Shown: positions 45,560-56,822 of the stretch, piece after piece | Numbering within the stretch: position 1 is the first letter of the stretch | Layout: each line of letters begins with the position of its first letter | Notes under the pieces: generated by a model | Told to the model about the DNA's origin: nothing | The model's input: the letters and a program-made list of their open reading frames with translations, nothing else | The model's database searches: none | Position numbers and translations under genes: made by a program | Assembly (NCBI RefSeq): GCF_047663525.1 | Contig: NC_092616.1 | Location: 5,431,501 to 5,495,500 of the forward strand | Reading direction: 5' to 3' | DNA length: 64,000 nucleotides | Source: Anas platyrhynchos | Lineage: Eukaryota; Chordata; Aves; Anseriformes; Anatidae

Positions 45560-45905
45560 GGGAAAATGGGGGGCTGGGGGGGCTCAGGGGGGTTTGGAGA
45601 AGGCGTGCGAGGCTCTGGGGGGCGTCTGGCGGTGAGGGGATGCGGGGTTGTGAGGGGAAAAAGGGCTGAGGGGGTGTTCGGTGAGGGGAGAGGGGCTGTG
45701 AGGGGACGTTTTGTGAGGGGAAAAGGGGCCGTGAGGGGAAAAAGGGGCCGTGAGGGGAAAAAAGGGGCTGTGACGGGATAAAAGGGCTGTGAGGGGCATT
45801 TTGTGAGGAGATGAGGGGTTAAAGGACACTTCGTGAGGGGACAGGGACTGTGAGGGGGTATTTTGTGAGGGAACAAGGAGCTGAGAGCGGAAAAGGGGCT
45901 GTGAC
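45560..45905. repeat. G-rich minisatellite, copy 2
   Basis: Second copy of the intron 1 repeat seen at 35,160-35,690, with additional units of GGGGCCGTGAGGGGAAAAA. It stops at about 45,905, the right limit of this duplicated block. Confidence 0.85.
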
Positions 45906-46489
45906 ATGGCTGACAAGAGAGGCTTCAGGTACAAAGGCCCTGGACCACCCTCCTGGTCTGTCCGTGCCAGCAGGGCACAGCCCAGCTGCCTCCCTCCTGC
46001 ACCAGCCTGTCTTTGATCTCTGCCACGCGATCCAAAGCCAGCAGTGCCTGTCCTCCCTCTGCACGGTCGCATATCCCAGCTCGACACGGATGTTTCTCTC
46101 TACTGGGAAGCTTCCAGCCCAGCTCAGCTGCCCCCCAGCTCTCCCACCTCCCTGCCCTCTCCCCAGCCCAGCCCAGCCCAGTAGCCTAGGCTGGGCTGGT
46201 CCCACGGCAGTGCCCATCGCAGGCTGCTGCAGGGCTCTGGGCACTGCCACCACAGCTCCAGTTCCCATTCACTCCTGATCAACTCAGAATGGGTCTCAGA
46301 CCAACATTTATTTGGTTAAAATACACAGAGATCCTGGCTCCTTGACTACAGAAATCCTGGGTCACACAGAAAGGGTGATACTCAGGCAGGAAGGAATGAA
46401 AAAGGGCATTTTTGTGTAGGCAACAATATCACAAGGGCAGAAAGGAAAATTGAAGAAACAAACGCCATATGGAAAGGCAAGATGGCCTG
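45906..46489. other. Intergenic DNA, nothing recognised
   Basis: GC-rich left part with a short CAGCC repeat near 46,155. The right part is the 3' flank of an OR fragment on the minus strand. No gene could be supported. Confidence 0.4.
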
Positions 46490-46734
46490 TCATGAATAAT
46501 ACTTGGAGCCATCTGCAGAAGAAGGCAGACAGTCTGTGGCCACTGATAAACGCCCAGTCAGCAGTTTCCATATTGAATCTTTGAGCTCCTGGTTTCTCAT
46601 GCTGTAGATGAAGGGGTTCACTACTGGAGGCAGCACGGAGTACAGAACTGCCACTGCCAGGTTCAGAGATGGTGAGGAGATGGAGGGGAGCTTCAGGTAG
46701 GCAAAAATTCCAGTACATAGAAACAAGGAGACAT
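46490..46734 (-). pseudogene. Olfactory receptor 3' fragment (TM6 end to C-terminus)
   Basis: Only the last 80 or so codons of an OR14-like gene remain, from VSLFLCTGIFAYLK (end of TM6) through LPPVVNPFIYSMRNQEL (TM7 and the start of helix 8) to a stop at 46,490. Upstream, the sequence changes at about 46,735 into LTR family 'A' sequence. It is a clear pseudogene fragment. Confidence 0.9.
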
Positions 46735-46945
46735 GGGCCTGTCCACAGGCTGCAGGGGAACTTGTGCTCTGTACCTGGAGCACCTCCTGCCTTCTTTCTG
46801 CACTGACCTTGGTGTCTGCAGGGCTGATTCTTACTTCTTTCTCTCCCAGCTGCTGTTGCCCAGCATGTTTGTTCCTTTTTAAATCTGTTCTCACAGAGGT
46901 GTGACCAGCATTGATTATTGGCTTGGCTCTGGCCAGCAGCTGCTC
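46735..46945 (-). mobile_element. LTR fragment, family 'A', minus strand
   Basis: Matches the first part of the LTR at 13,958-15,017 in the same orientation (words such as CTCACAGAGG and TTATTGGCTTGGCTCTGG). It forms the junction with the truncated OR fragment. Confidence 0.75.
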
Positions 46946-47132
46946 TGGCCTGGAACAGGCTGGGCATGGTCAGCAGGTGGTGAGCAATTAGCATTGTGCA
47001 TCACTTACTTCGTGCATTCTTCTATCATCATCATCATAATCATCGTCATCTTGCTTATTATTACTTTATTATTATTTCCCTTCCTTTTCTGTCCTACCGA
47101 ATTCTCTCTGCTTAACTAATCTGCTGTCCTTC
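46946..47132 (+). mobile_element. ERV/LTR-type fragment, unnamed family
   Basis: Contains GCACAATGCAATT-like and ATCATCATCATAATCATC/TTATTATTATTT words that recur, in opposite orientation, in part at 48,370-48,545. I take it to be part of another common avian LTR; the family assignment is uncertain. Confidence 0.45.
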
Positions 47133-47134
47133 TA

Positions 47135-48325
47135 TGATGAGATGACTAGCTGAACAGATGAGGGGAGAGCAGTGGATGTGGTCCACATGGACTTCAGCAA
47201 GGCTTTTGACACTGTCACCCATAACACCCTCATAGGAAAGCTCAGGAAATGCAGGCTAGATGAGTGGACAGTGGGGAGGATGGACAGTTGCCTGGATGGC
47301 AGAGCTTGGAGGGCTGTGCTCAGTGCTGTAGGGTCTAGCTGGAGGCCTGTAGCTAGTGGTGTCCCCTGGGGATTCATACTGGGTCCAGTCTTGTTCAACT
47401 TACTCATCAATTATGGACCTGGATGATGGAACAGAGTACACCCTCAGCAAGTTTGCTGACGACACAAAGCTGGGAGTGGCTGATACCCCAGAGGGCTGTG
47501 CTGCCATTCAGAGGGACCTCAACATGCTGGAGGGCTGGGCCAAGAGGAACCTCATGAAGTTCAACATGGGCAAGTGCAGGGTCCTGCTCCTAGGGTGGAA
47601 TAACCCCAAGCACCAGTGCAGGCTGTGGGGTGACCTTCTGGAGAGCAGCTCTGCAGAAAGGGACCTGGGAGTCCTGGGGGAAAGCAGGCTGAGCACGAGC
47701 CAGCAGTGTGCCCTTGTGGCCAAGAAGGCCAACAGGATTCTGGGGTGCATTCCTAAGAGTGCTGCCAGGAGGCCAAGGGAAGTGATCCTCCCCCTCTACT
47801 CAGCCCTGGTGAGGCCGCACCTGCAGTCCTGTGTCCAGTTCTGGACTCTCCAGTACAAGAGGGACATGGAACTACTGGAGCAAGTCCAGAGGAAGGCTGC
47901 AAAGATCATTATGGGATTGGAGCACCTGTCATACAAGGACAGGCTGAGAGAACTATTTTGCCTGGAAAAGAGAAGACTGCGAGGGGATCTTACCAATGGG
48001 CACAATTATTTGAGGGAAGGGAGTCAAAAGGATGGGACCAGACTCTTTTCAGTGGTGCCCAGCAACAGGACAATAGGTACACACTGACACACAGGAAGTT
48101 TCGGCTGAATATGAGAGGACACTTCTTTACTGTAAGGGTGACAGAGCGCTGGAACAGGTTGCCCAAAGAGGTTGTGGAGTCTTCTTCTCTGGAAATATTC
48201 AAAGCCCACCTGGATGTGATCCTGTGCAACATCTGCTAGGCGACCCTGCTTGACAGGGGTGGTTGCACTAGATGATCTCCAAAGATCCTTTCCAACCTCA
48301 ACCATTGTGTGACTCTGTAATATAA
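47135..48325 (+). mobile_element. CR1 retrotransposon, 3' half of ORF2 with 3' tail
   Basis: The longest CR1 piece in the window. It encodes reverse transcriptase words [17 protein letters not shown] and FADDTKLG (the catalytic FADD), then the C-terminal thumb region to YKDRLREL. It needs at least two frame shifts (near 47,415 and 48,090) to be read through. It ends with CCTCAACCATTGTGTGACTC and a decayed tail. It is inactive. Confidence 0.95.
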
Positions 48326-48369
48326 CGCTTACAACAATTTTTTAACATGGTCAGATCTATCATTATCTC

Positions 48370-48545
48370 TACCATTCAGTCCCCATGCTGGGCTCCAAAA
48401 GGAGTGTTGGATTTAACCCGTCAGACAGCTCAGCACCACTCCACAACTATTCCACCCCCGCCAGGGGGATGGGAAAGACAATCATGAGAAAAAAAAAAAA
48501 GAATATCTTATAGATTGTGATAAAGTTTAATGGGACAGAAAATTA
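48370..48545 (-). mobile_element. LTR-type fragment, minus strand
   Basis: Includes GGATTTAACCCGTCAGACAG and an A-run at 48,489-48,500, then TTTAATGGGACAGAAAA. It resembles an abundant avian LTR end. It abuts a plus-strand family 'A' LTR. Confidence 0.5.
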
Positions 48546-49598
48546 AGCAAAATAATAGTATGAGGCCCACTGTTGAGCAAGCTGTCTCCCTGCAGCCCAT
48601 GGGTCCCACAGCAGAGCAGATCTCCATGCTGCAGCCTGTAGAGCAGCCCATGGTAGATGCCTGAAGGAGGCTGCGGCCCATGGAGAGCCCACCCAGGAGC
48701 AGAGGATCAAGGGGAAGCTGCTGCCTGTGGGGGACCTGTGTTGGAGCAGTTTGCTCCCGATGGATGTACACAGTGGTATGGACCTATATTGGAGCAGATC
48801 TTGAAGAACTGCTGCCTCTGAGAAGTCCAGGCAGGACCAATTTGGGAAGAACGGCATCCTTTGGGAGAGACCCCACACTGGAGTATGGGCAGAGAGTGAC
48901 GATGAAGGAGTGGCAGAGACAAAGCATCACGGGCTGACTGCAGTCCCCATTCCTAGTTCCCCTGTGCTGCTCAGGTGGATGAGGAATAAGATGGTGGGTG
49001 GGGAGGAAAGTGTTTTTAGTTTGCTTGTTGTTTCTTACTATTCTAGTCTGTTTAATCAATCATAGAATATCCCAAGTTGGAAGGGATGCACAAGGATCAT
49101 CAAGTCCAACTCCTGGCTCCACACAGGTCTACACAAAATTCAGACCATATGACAGGGAACATAGTCCAAACACTTCTTAAACTCTGACAGGATTGGTGCT
49201 GTGACTACATCCCTGTGGAGCCTGTTCCAGTGCACGACCACCCTCTCGGTGAAGAACCTCTTCCTGATACACAACCTGAATCTCCCCTGTCGCAGCTTGA
49301 CTCCATTCCATCAGGTCCAATCACTGGTCACCAGAGAGAAGAGATCGGCGCCTGCCCCTCCACTCCCTCTCGTAAGGAAACACAGAAAGTGTTAATTACA
49401 TTCAATAAATTATCTTAATCTCCCTACACTGAGTCTGCTTTACCCGTGACTGCAATTGAGTGCTCCACCTGTCCCTTAAATCAACCCTAGAGCATTTTCC
49501 CATTTTGTTTTATTCATTTGTTCCTTTGAAGAGGGGGAGTGAAAGAGCAGTGTTGCAGAGTTCAGCTGCCCACCAGTGTGAAACTACCATACTGTACA
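48546..49598 (+). mobile_element. LTR family 'A', plus strand, split by CR1
   Basis: 48,546-49,058 carries the GC-rich internal repeats of the family 'A' LTR up to the TTACTATTCTAGTCTG phrase. 49,385-49,598 carries the polyadenylation region (CAATAAATTATCTTAATCTC) and the 3' end. A CR1 piece lies between. The 5' part is missing. Confidence 0.8.
49062..49378 (-). mobile_element. CR1 3' fragment nested in the LTR, minus strand
   Basis: Starts with TCATAGAATATCCCAAGTTG, the complement of a CR1 end, and continues antisense for about 315 bases. It interrupts the family 'A' LTR and is therefore younger. Confidence 0.93.
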
Positions 49599-49859
49599 GC
49601 TCTGTTATTGGCACAAGCTATGCATGGAAATGAAAAATTTCAGTCAGTGCATTGGGGAGATTCTGTTTTAATACAAAAAAAAAAAAGAAAAGAGGGAGGC
49701 AGTGCTCACATATAGGCAGACAAAAAAAATCACGTAGAGCAGTTTCATTCCTGAATGGACACTGTATAAATCAAAAACAGTTTTCTAAGAAAGTAATGAA
49801 TGTAAATGATACTGAAGATAAAAGTAACAATAATGATAATGAAACAGGTATCCAGGAAA
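49599..49859. other. OR 3' flank
   Basis: Spacer with a short A-run near 49,674-49,690. Nothing else was recognised. Confidence 0.4.
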
Positions 49860-50540
49860 TCACTTTAGGGGAAAGAGGGGAAATTTCTCAATATATTCAA
49901 ACATCCATGAAGATACTTTTCTAATAGCACCTCTGAGCTCCTGGTTCTTCATGCTGTAGATGAGGGGGTTCACTACTGGAGGCACCACTGAGTATAGAAC
50001 TGCCACCACCAGGTTTCAGGGATGGGGAAGAGATGGAGGGGGGCTTCAGGTAGGCAAATATGAGAGTGCTGAGGAACAGGGAGACCACGAACAGGTGAGG
50101 GACACATGTGGAAAGGGCTTTGTACTGTCCCCGCTCAGAGGGCATCCTCAGCACAGCCCTGAAGATCTGCACATAGGAGAGAACAATGAAAACAAAACAT
50201 CCAAACCCCAAAAAAGCACTGAACATAAGAAATCCAACTTCCCTGAGGTAGGAGTCTGTGCAGGAGAGCTTGAGGATTGAGGGGATTTCACAGAAGAACT
50301 GGTCCACAGCATTGCCTTGGCAGAGGGGCAGGGAAAATGTATTGGCAGTGTGCAGCAGAGCATAGAGAACCCCACTGCCCCAGGCAGCTGCTGCCATCTG
50401 GGCACAAGCTCTCCTGCCCAGGAGGGTCCCATAGTGCAGGGGCTTGCAGATGGCAATGTAGCGGTCATAGGACATAACGGTGAGAATAGAGAGCTCTGCT
50501 GATATCAAGAAGACAAAGAAAAAGGGAGCTTTCAAGATGG
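49860..50540 (-). pseudogene. Olfactory receptor, OR14-like, 5'-truncated and frameshifted
   Basis: OR14-like sequence from just before the end of TM3 (ELSILTVMSYDRYIAICK) to the C-terminus. TM4, the extracellular loop cysteines, SYVQIF in TM5 and KALSTCVPHL in TM6 are intact. Near 50,011-50,016 one extra T, compared with the paralogues, shifts the frame. The correct TM7 words (NPLIYSM) continue in another frame to a stop at 49,860. On the 5' side, OR homology ends at about 50,535, directly against a 32-base poly-A run. TM1, TM2 and most of TM3 are absent. Confidence 0.9.

Positions 50541-50572
<32 letters not shown>
50541..50572. repeat. Poly-A run at the OR truncation point
   Basis: An uninterrupted run of 32 A residues on the plus strand. 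It separates OR coding sequence from unrelated DNA. Such a run suggests the tail of a retroposed sequence, but no recognisable body is attached. Confidence 0.9.
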
Positions 50573-50573
<1 letters not shown>

Positions 50574-52184
50574 AATGACAAGTTAATACTGGCTTCCCAG
50601 AGTGAAATCTACTCCATTTCTCCTTGAACCCCTCCCTGCCACACTCCCTCACTTGTCATTCAGCCTCATACGCTATATTTAATGAGTTTGAATATGATAC
50701 TTAAGTATTCGGGACCTGTGCATATTGGGTCAGGAGGAAGCAGTCTTGTCCCTGTGCATTGGGTACATCAGAACATGGCAGAGGCTCCAAGTTATATTTT
50801 CAGAATTTGTCAGATGAAATCAATGCAGAAGGGCATACGGGGTGGTGTCCTAACAGGCCTAAAGAATGTGGAGGGCTGAGAGGACTTCTAGGAATTTTTG
50901 TTTTTTTCCTACACAACCTCATCATGCCCAAGGAATGTCCTCTGAAGTCAGAAGTCCTGAGGATTTCTGCTGCACCCACAGTGAATGGCTGTGAGACCTG
51001 AGAGGCAAAGGGATTCCCTTTAGCTCAGAGCAGGGTGAGGGGAGCTGGTTGGGCTGGTTCCCAATGGCCGTGATCTTGCTGCTTTTGGAGATGGATGGCA
51101 ATCACATTTATGGTACACTTCAAAGAAATCAGACACTGCTAAGAGCAGAGGAACCCACTGCCAATCTCTCAGTGCGCAGCCTTTCTCAAGGTACCTAAGC
51201 AAGGTCTCAGCACCACATGTCTTGCCAAGGACACTTATCATTTATTTCACCAACCCAACAGCATGTCCTCACATGCAGCATATCTCTGCTTCTTCCTGGG
51301 GCATTCACATAACACAGAGATACTACGGAAAAGATTTCTATCCTGCAGGACAGCTCACAACTTGGAAGGCCATCCCAGGGAGACAGACAAGTGTCCTAAT
51401 GATGGTCTCTCATTAAGGGAAAGTCAGCTCATTCCCCAGCCTCACAGAATGCACTGCCCACAGCCCCAGGCTGCTGCTCTCAGCCCCCCTGCACCACAGA
51501 GGGAACTGGGCACGTGGCTGGAGAGATGCACCTCTGCTCTGCTGGAACTGTGGCTGCAGAGGACGTGCTTCATGCCCTGGACCCACAGCAGTGACTGCAG
51601 GGGCTTTCCTGTGTGGGACAGGAGGCAAGAGGGCTTGCTCAGAGGAAGGGGGCTGCAATGTAGGGAATAATACAGACTTTTCTGAGAAGTTCTCCCTCTG
51701 ACTACAAATCCGGTTTTTCTTTCTTCTCATTCCCTAACCATATTTCTTCTGCCTGAAGATTTTATAACTGGGGGATGTTTCCATGTCCCATGGTCTTTTC
51801 CCCACCTGTGTTCAGAGCCCTCCTGCCAACCTCTTTGCCCTTCAGAAACCAGCAGTTCCCAGAGCACTGCCTAGGTGCATATCCATCTTTGCAGATAGAA
51901 AACAGCCTGTCAGAAAGCCCCGACAGGTACAGCAAAGTTGCCAATGAAGCTGGCCATAAACAAAGGAGAGGCTGTAGGCAATTTATAAGCCTTCTTACAA
52001 GCCCACTGATCATCAAAGGAACAGTTCAGGAATCTTAGAGATGTGTTGGAACTTGACAGTTCCTTTTCCATTTCTTTCTGCAACCTCACCCAATCCTGCA
52101 AGTGCTGGAAAGGGAAAAGGAAGCAGAAAATACCTTACTTGACTGTCCTCATGGAATAAATAAATAAATAAAAGGGGAAATACC
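50573..52184. other. Intergenic DNA, nothing recognised
   Basis: Mixed-composition sequence with short open frames only. Some GC-rich words near 51,450-51,640 resemble the stretch at 53,400-53,600, hinting at an old local duplication. No gene could be supported. Confidence 0.4.
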
Positions 52185-53040
52185 CTTTGGGTGTGCTGTG
52201 TATCTGTGAGCAGGCTGCCCCAGGTAACAGCCTCCCACCAGCAGCAGGACCCTGCCCTGCCGGGGGGCTCCTTCCACCCGCAGCTTCTCCCCGCAGCGCC
52301 CTGGGCAGCTCCCCGGGCAGGCTGAGTGCTGAGCCTGGCAGGCGGCAGAGGCCCTGCCCCGCCACACAGCCCCTGGGCCACAGCAGGGACCCTGCTCTGC
52401 ACCACAGCCCTGGACACCCCTGCCTGCACCCCCGGCTTCTCCTGCCTCCACGAACTGCGGCTGCATTGCCCTCCAGCCAGAGACTTACCGGGTGCAGGGC
52501 TGGGAAGTCTTCTCCCCCAGTGAGCTCTGGGCATGCTGCCACTTCTGCCTGCCTTTAAGCACTGTGTCTCTGCAGGCAGTGCCCCCAGCCCTGCTGCGCT
52601 GTGCAGAGGAGCTGCTCCTGGGCAGAGCTGTCTCTCTGCAGTGCTGCCCGCTTGCCAGGAGCTCCCCTTGGGCCCAGGAGCCCGGCCCAGCTCAGCAGCA
52701 GAGGCCCAGCCCAAGGCCTCCCTTGCTCTGCCCCCCACCAGGCTCCCTGCACATAGGGCTGCAGGGGAACCTGCTGGGAAACAGCCTGAAGGAATCCCTG
52801 GGCACACACACTTCTTAACAGCAGGCTCATGTCTCTGAGCAGAAAACCAATTGAGTGTAACAATCACATCTTCTCTGAGAATTAGTTTGTCATGGACATG
52901 TCCAAATGGCCTCATCCAACACCAGCAAGGTCTGTCTGCCTTTTATGCCCTGACACAAGACTCTGCCTGGGTAGAAGAGGTGCTGGGTGGGAATAAAATC
53001 ACTGGTGCTTTGCAAACTACATCCCTATAGTGCATGGGAC
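52185..53040. repeat. OR-upstream duplicon block, copy B (no satellite)
   Basis: Highly similar to 10,920-11,660 and more weakly to 12,225-12,345 of copy A (words such as CACTTCTTAACAGC, GGGAATAAAATCACTGG, TTTGCAAACTACATCCC). At 53,040 the sequence follows unrelated DNA; copies A and C instead continue for about 20 bases and enter the 14-bp satellite. Confidence 0.85.
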
Positions 53041-54164
53041 AGTAGGGCTTTCATTGAAGAAATCTTGGTTGTGACCAGGATGTTCTGGTTCATTATGATC
53101 CCAGGAGAAAGGCACAAGGCACTCTACATCTTGTGTGAGGATAGTTGGCACATTGCACACCCCCTCGCACTGCATTGACTGTGGCTCCACAAGTCAGATG
53201 GGTGATGGAACACCTCATTGCTGTGCTGACACATCTGTGGCAGGATGTTCAGGGTCATTTTTGGAACTGTGCCTGAATCCCCCATCCCTAGGGAGCCTGA
53301 ACACTATAGCAGGAACAGGATGAACAGGTGGAGAAATGTGGGGAAATACCACAGTGCTCACTCTGAGGAAGACAAAGAGTCAGAGAAAACCCTCAGAGCA
53401 CCTCACCCAGCTGTGCAGAGCCCCCAGGGATGGGCACAGCTGGCCAGTCACTGGCAACCCCTCTGTCATGCAAGAGGCAAGGGGAGCATGCCCACAGAGA
53501 TGCACCTCTCCTCTTCTGGGGCTTTGGTTGCAGACATGGCAGCTCATGCCCCAGACACCATGACCAGGTTGACATGACCCAGCAGTGTGCACTGGCAGCA
53601 TAGACACAGGACCACGTGTATCTCTGTGCAGAACAGTCAAGGGCGGTAGTCTGGCCTTCAGAATACCACAATCCTCCAGAAATGAGAGACTTGGTCAAGC
53701 TACAAGAGAGAGCCCAGACTGGTGCAGAAGAGGAGTTCAGGCACCGTGAGGGGCTGCTGCATCCCAGGTGCCTTAATGCCCATCTTTTGAAAAAAGCCCA
53801 GCCCCAGGACAAGCCTCAAAACCAACCCTCCTGGAAGGGTTCCCAACAGAAGAAACATGTTGGAGCAGGGGGACAACGGTTCCTTCTGCATTGCTCCATT
53901 TCCTATATTCTATGGCCTTTGTCACCATTTGGAGATGTTCCTCGTAAATTTGTCAGGATCCTGTGGAAAAGAATTGGGCAGAAGGGAAGTGACTGTTTCT
54001 CAGGACAAGAAGGGAAATCTGTCGTCTCTCTCCTAGGCTGTGCCATCTCCATGCTGCTGACCTCATAGGCCTTCAAATGACTTGGGCTGATGTCACAGGG
54101 GGTGCACTGCATCACCAGGATATCGTCACTGGAGCAGCGGCAGTGCCGGCACTTCCCTTCAAGG
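53041..54164. other. Intergenic DNA, nothing recognised
   Basis: Open frames of up to 150 codons occur on both strands, overlapping each other and without known motifs. No splice-consistent gene or named repeat was identified. Confidence 0.4.
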
Positions 54165-54830
54165 CCTGGTCCCTGCTGGGCACTGCTTGGGTGCTCCCCA
54201 GCGCTGTCCTTCTGTGGCCAGGAGTGGGGTCAGCAGGCAGCAAGCTTGCACTGGGCGACCCTCACTGAAAGACGGAGGAGCAGGGGCACCTTGCAGAGGA
54301 GCTGTGGTTGAGGAGCCAGGGTGGGCATCCCTTGTCCTGAGCTGAGGGCCAGCAGCAAGCTAGATGGAGGGCTGCTGGAGGATGACCATTGCCTCTGACA
54401 TGACTTCCATGTTCCAGGTGCTCCTGCAGCTCTCCTCCAAAGGTGAGGGTGTCAGGAGCCCCTTTCCAAGATGTGTCAAAGGGGTTGACAGCTGTCCAAA
54501 GCTGCAATTTCTGGGCTTTGGGGGGAGGCTGGACAAAGCTGGTGTCTGCTGCAAGAGCCCTGCCTGAGTGTCCCACTGGGCTCAGGGGACAATGTGGCAG
54601 CCAGGACTCCTGGGTCCTGATGCTAGGGCTGTCCTCAGCCCCAGGGCTCCTCTGGGCATGGCTCAGCCTCCTCGTGATGGGGACAATCCAGGGCCACGTT
54701 TCCCTGGGAGCTGCTGCCTCTTTGGGTTCTGCAGTCTCTGGGAGGAAGGACGTCTGGTGTCCCAGACACTGTTGTGGCCTGCAGCTCCCACAGGCCTCTC
54801 AGGAATGTGCCAGAAAAGCCTCTGTTGGAA
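54165..54830 (+). pseudogene. CCDC81-like 5' fragment (exon 1 and flanks)
   Basis: Paralogous to 36,640-37,300. It holds an exon 1 equivalent at 54,364-54,442 (starting MEGCWRMTIASDM, same 79-base length and GT donor as the main gene) plus upstream and intron sequence. Homology ends near 54,830 before any equivalent of exon 2, so no HU domain is encoded. Confidence 0.85.
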
Positions 54831-55510
54831 ATCAAACCTTCCCCTTGTCCTCCTGTCCTTCAGGGGAACCTCTGCTCCTTCTCTTCTGTGCAGCCAGGCT
54901 GGCAGAGCATGTCCTGGATGCTGAGATGCCATCCCTGCACGGCCACAGCTCTGGTGCTGAACACTTCCCGTGCCCATACTGTGGCAGATTTACCCTGCTA
55001 TGCAGGTGGGCTCCTCCACCACTATTCCCTCCCTCCCCCTTCAAATAGAAAAAAGGGAAGTAGTTTTTTTTTGAGAGGTTATTTGGGGTCCCAGGATTTG
55101 GAGTTTTCTTCAGTGATAGCTCTCCGTGTGCTGTAGCCTCCTCCAGGCCATATCCACCTACTCCACTGGGAGCTCCTACACAGGCTGCAGCATCAAGATC
55201 TGCTCCACCATGGGACCCATGGGCTGCAGGGGAACAGCCCACTCCACCAGGGGCATCTCCATGGGCTTCAGGGGAACTTCTGGTGTCTGTAGTTTTGTTT
55301 GGTGTCAGAATTATGTTGGATAGCACATTACAAACTGTGAGTGTTCCTTGTGGTACTGTTTACCATCTCTGGGGGCTGGTTTTAGGTTATTGTTTACTGT
55401 CCTGTGTAACACTGTCTTATGGTATGATAAAATTATTGGATGTGAGACTGATCTGGTAGTTGTACTCAGCATTGCTGTCACCACTGTACTTCAGGAACCA
55501 TCTATGAGAA
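54831..55510. other. LTR family 'A' fragment and unrecognised DNA
   Basis: About 54,985-55,300 resembles, on the minus strand, the internal repeats of the family 'A' LTR (words such as GGGCTGCAGGGGAACAGCC and TGGGACCCATGGGCTGCAG). The remainder is unrecognised. Confidence 0.5.
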
Positions 55511-56050
55511 ACTATTTTGCTCTTGTGAGGCCCCACTTGGAGAACTACATCCATGGCTGGGGACCCCAGTACAAAAAGAATGTTGAACTGTTAGAATGGG
55601 TCCACAGAAGAGCCACGAAGTTGTTCAGTAGGCTGGAAAACCTCTCCTATGAAGTAAGGCTGAGAGAGCTGGGAATGCTGAGCCTGAAGAAGGGAAGGCT
55701 CAGGGGTGACCTCACGGCAGCTTTTCAATTTTTAAAGGGAGCAATAAAAAAGATGGAGAGTGACCTTCTCCTCATGCAGCCAATGAGAGGGCAAAGAGGG
55801 TTGATACTAGACTAAAAGTGGGAGATTTAAAGTAGAGATTAGGAGGAAATTCTTCATGGCGAGGCACTGGAACAGGTTGCCCAGAGAAGTTGTGGATGCC
55901 CCATCCCTGGAGGTGTTCATGACCAGCTTGCATGAGGCCCTGAGCAACCTGTTCTAGTGGATGGCATCCCTGCCCATGGCAGGAGGGTTGGAACTAGGTG
56001 TTCTTTAAAGTCCCTTCCAACCCAAGCCATTCTATGATTCTGTGATTCTC
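55511..56050 (+). mobile_element. CR1 retrotransposon 3' fragment, plus strand
   Basis: Encodes the end of ORF2 (ALVRPHLENYIHGWGPQYKK, then LSYEVRLREL) and continues through the 3' untranslated part to a good terminal repeat, CATTCTATGATTCTGTGATTC. The frame is interrupted near 55,815. Confidence 0.95.
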
Positions 56051-56822
56051 TTCTGGAGCCTCCTGTGGTTGCAGCTTCCCTTCAGTCTTTCAGGTGGACC
56101 TGAGCTGAAGAACCTTGTCTGGGGGTGATCTCTAGGATAAGGGCCAGCACATGGGTTAGCAGAGGCTGTCTGACTGTCTCAAGGACATGTGCTGCATACA
56201 AGTACAGCAGGAGAGCAGGAAGCTCACATGGCTGCTGGCTCATGCTTCCATCAATGTAAACCCTGGCACGGGATCCCAGCCTTGCTTTCCAAGACTCTCT
56301 TCACACAGGGCAAGGGCATTAAGAGATTGGCAGGTTAGGGCACCAGTCCTTCTTCAGTCACTGCTCAGGCCGGGTGGTGCACCAAGAACATGGACATGTG
56401 GTTCTGCATGAGGAATACAAGTTAGGGTACCCACAGTCCAGTTCTTGTCTTGGATGAGATGAACACGAGTATTTGAGGCAACTTCTAGACAAGGTCAGCT
56501 TCCATCTGACCTCTCCTCATCCCTCCTCTTGCCTCTCCAGCTCTTCCTGGCTGTCTCCCCATGCTGCCCATAGGGCTGGTAGTGCTATGAGCAGACCAAG
56601 CAGGCTGTGGTGCCCAAGAGGTGACTGCACACTGGCTGTGCTGCACACAGTGGGAAGTAGGCCCAGCTGGATTGGGATCACAGCTGCTAAGCTCTCACTC
56701 TGGGTTCAACATCTGTGTCAGATGCTCAGAAAGACTAGGGAACCTTTCCAAGGACTCTAGAGGTTTCCAGGTATCTTTACAAATCCAGGCAGTTGTACTT
56801 CCTCAAGGATGAGAGGAACCAC
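56051..56822. other. Intergenic DNA, nothing recognised
   Basis: No gene or named repeat could be supported. Confidence 0.4.

Noticed and set aside
47356-48087. 243-codon frame as a host gene
   Set aside because: It encodes a CR1 reverse transcriptase fragment with FADD and ends in CR1 3' sequence.
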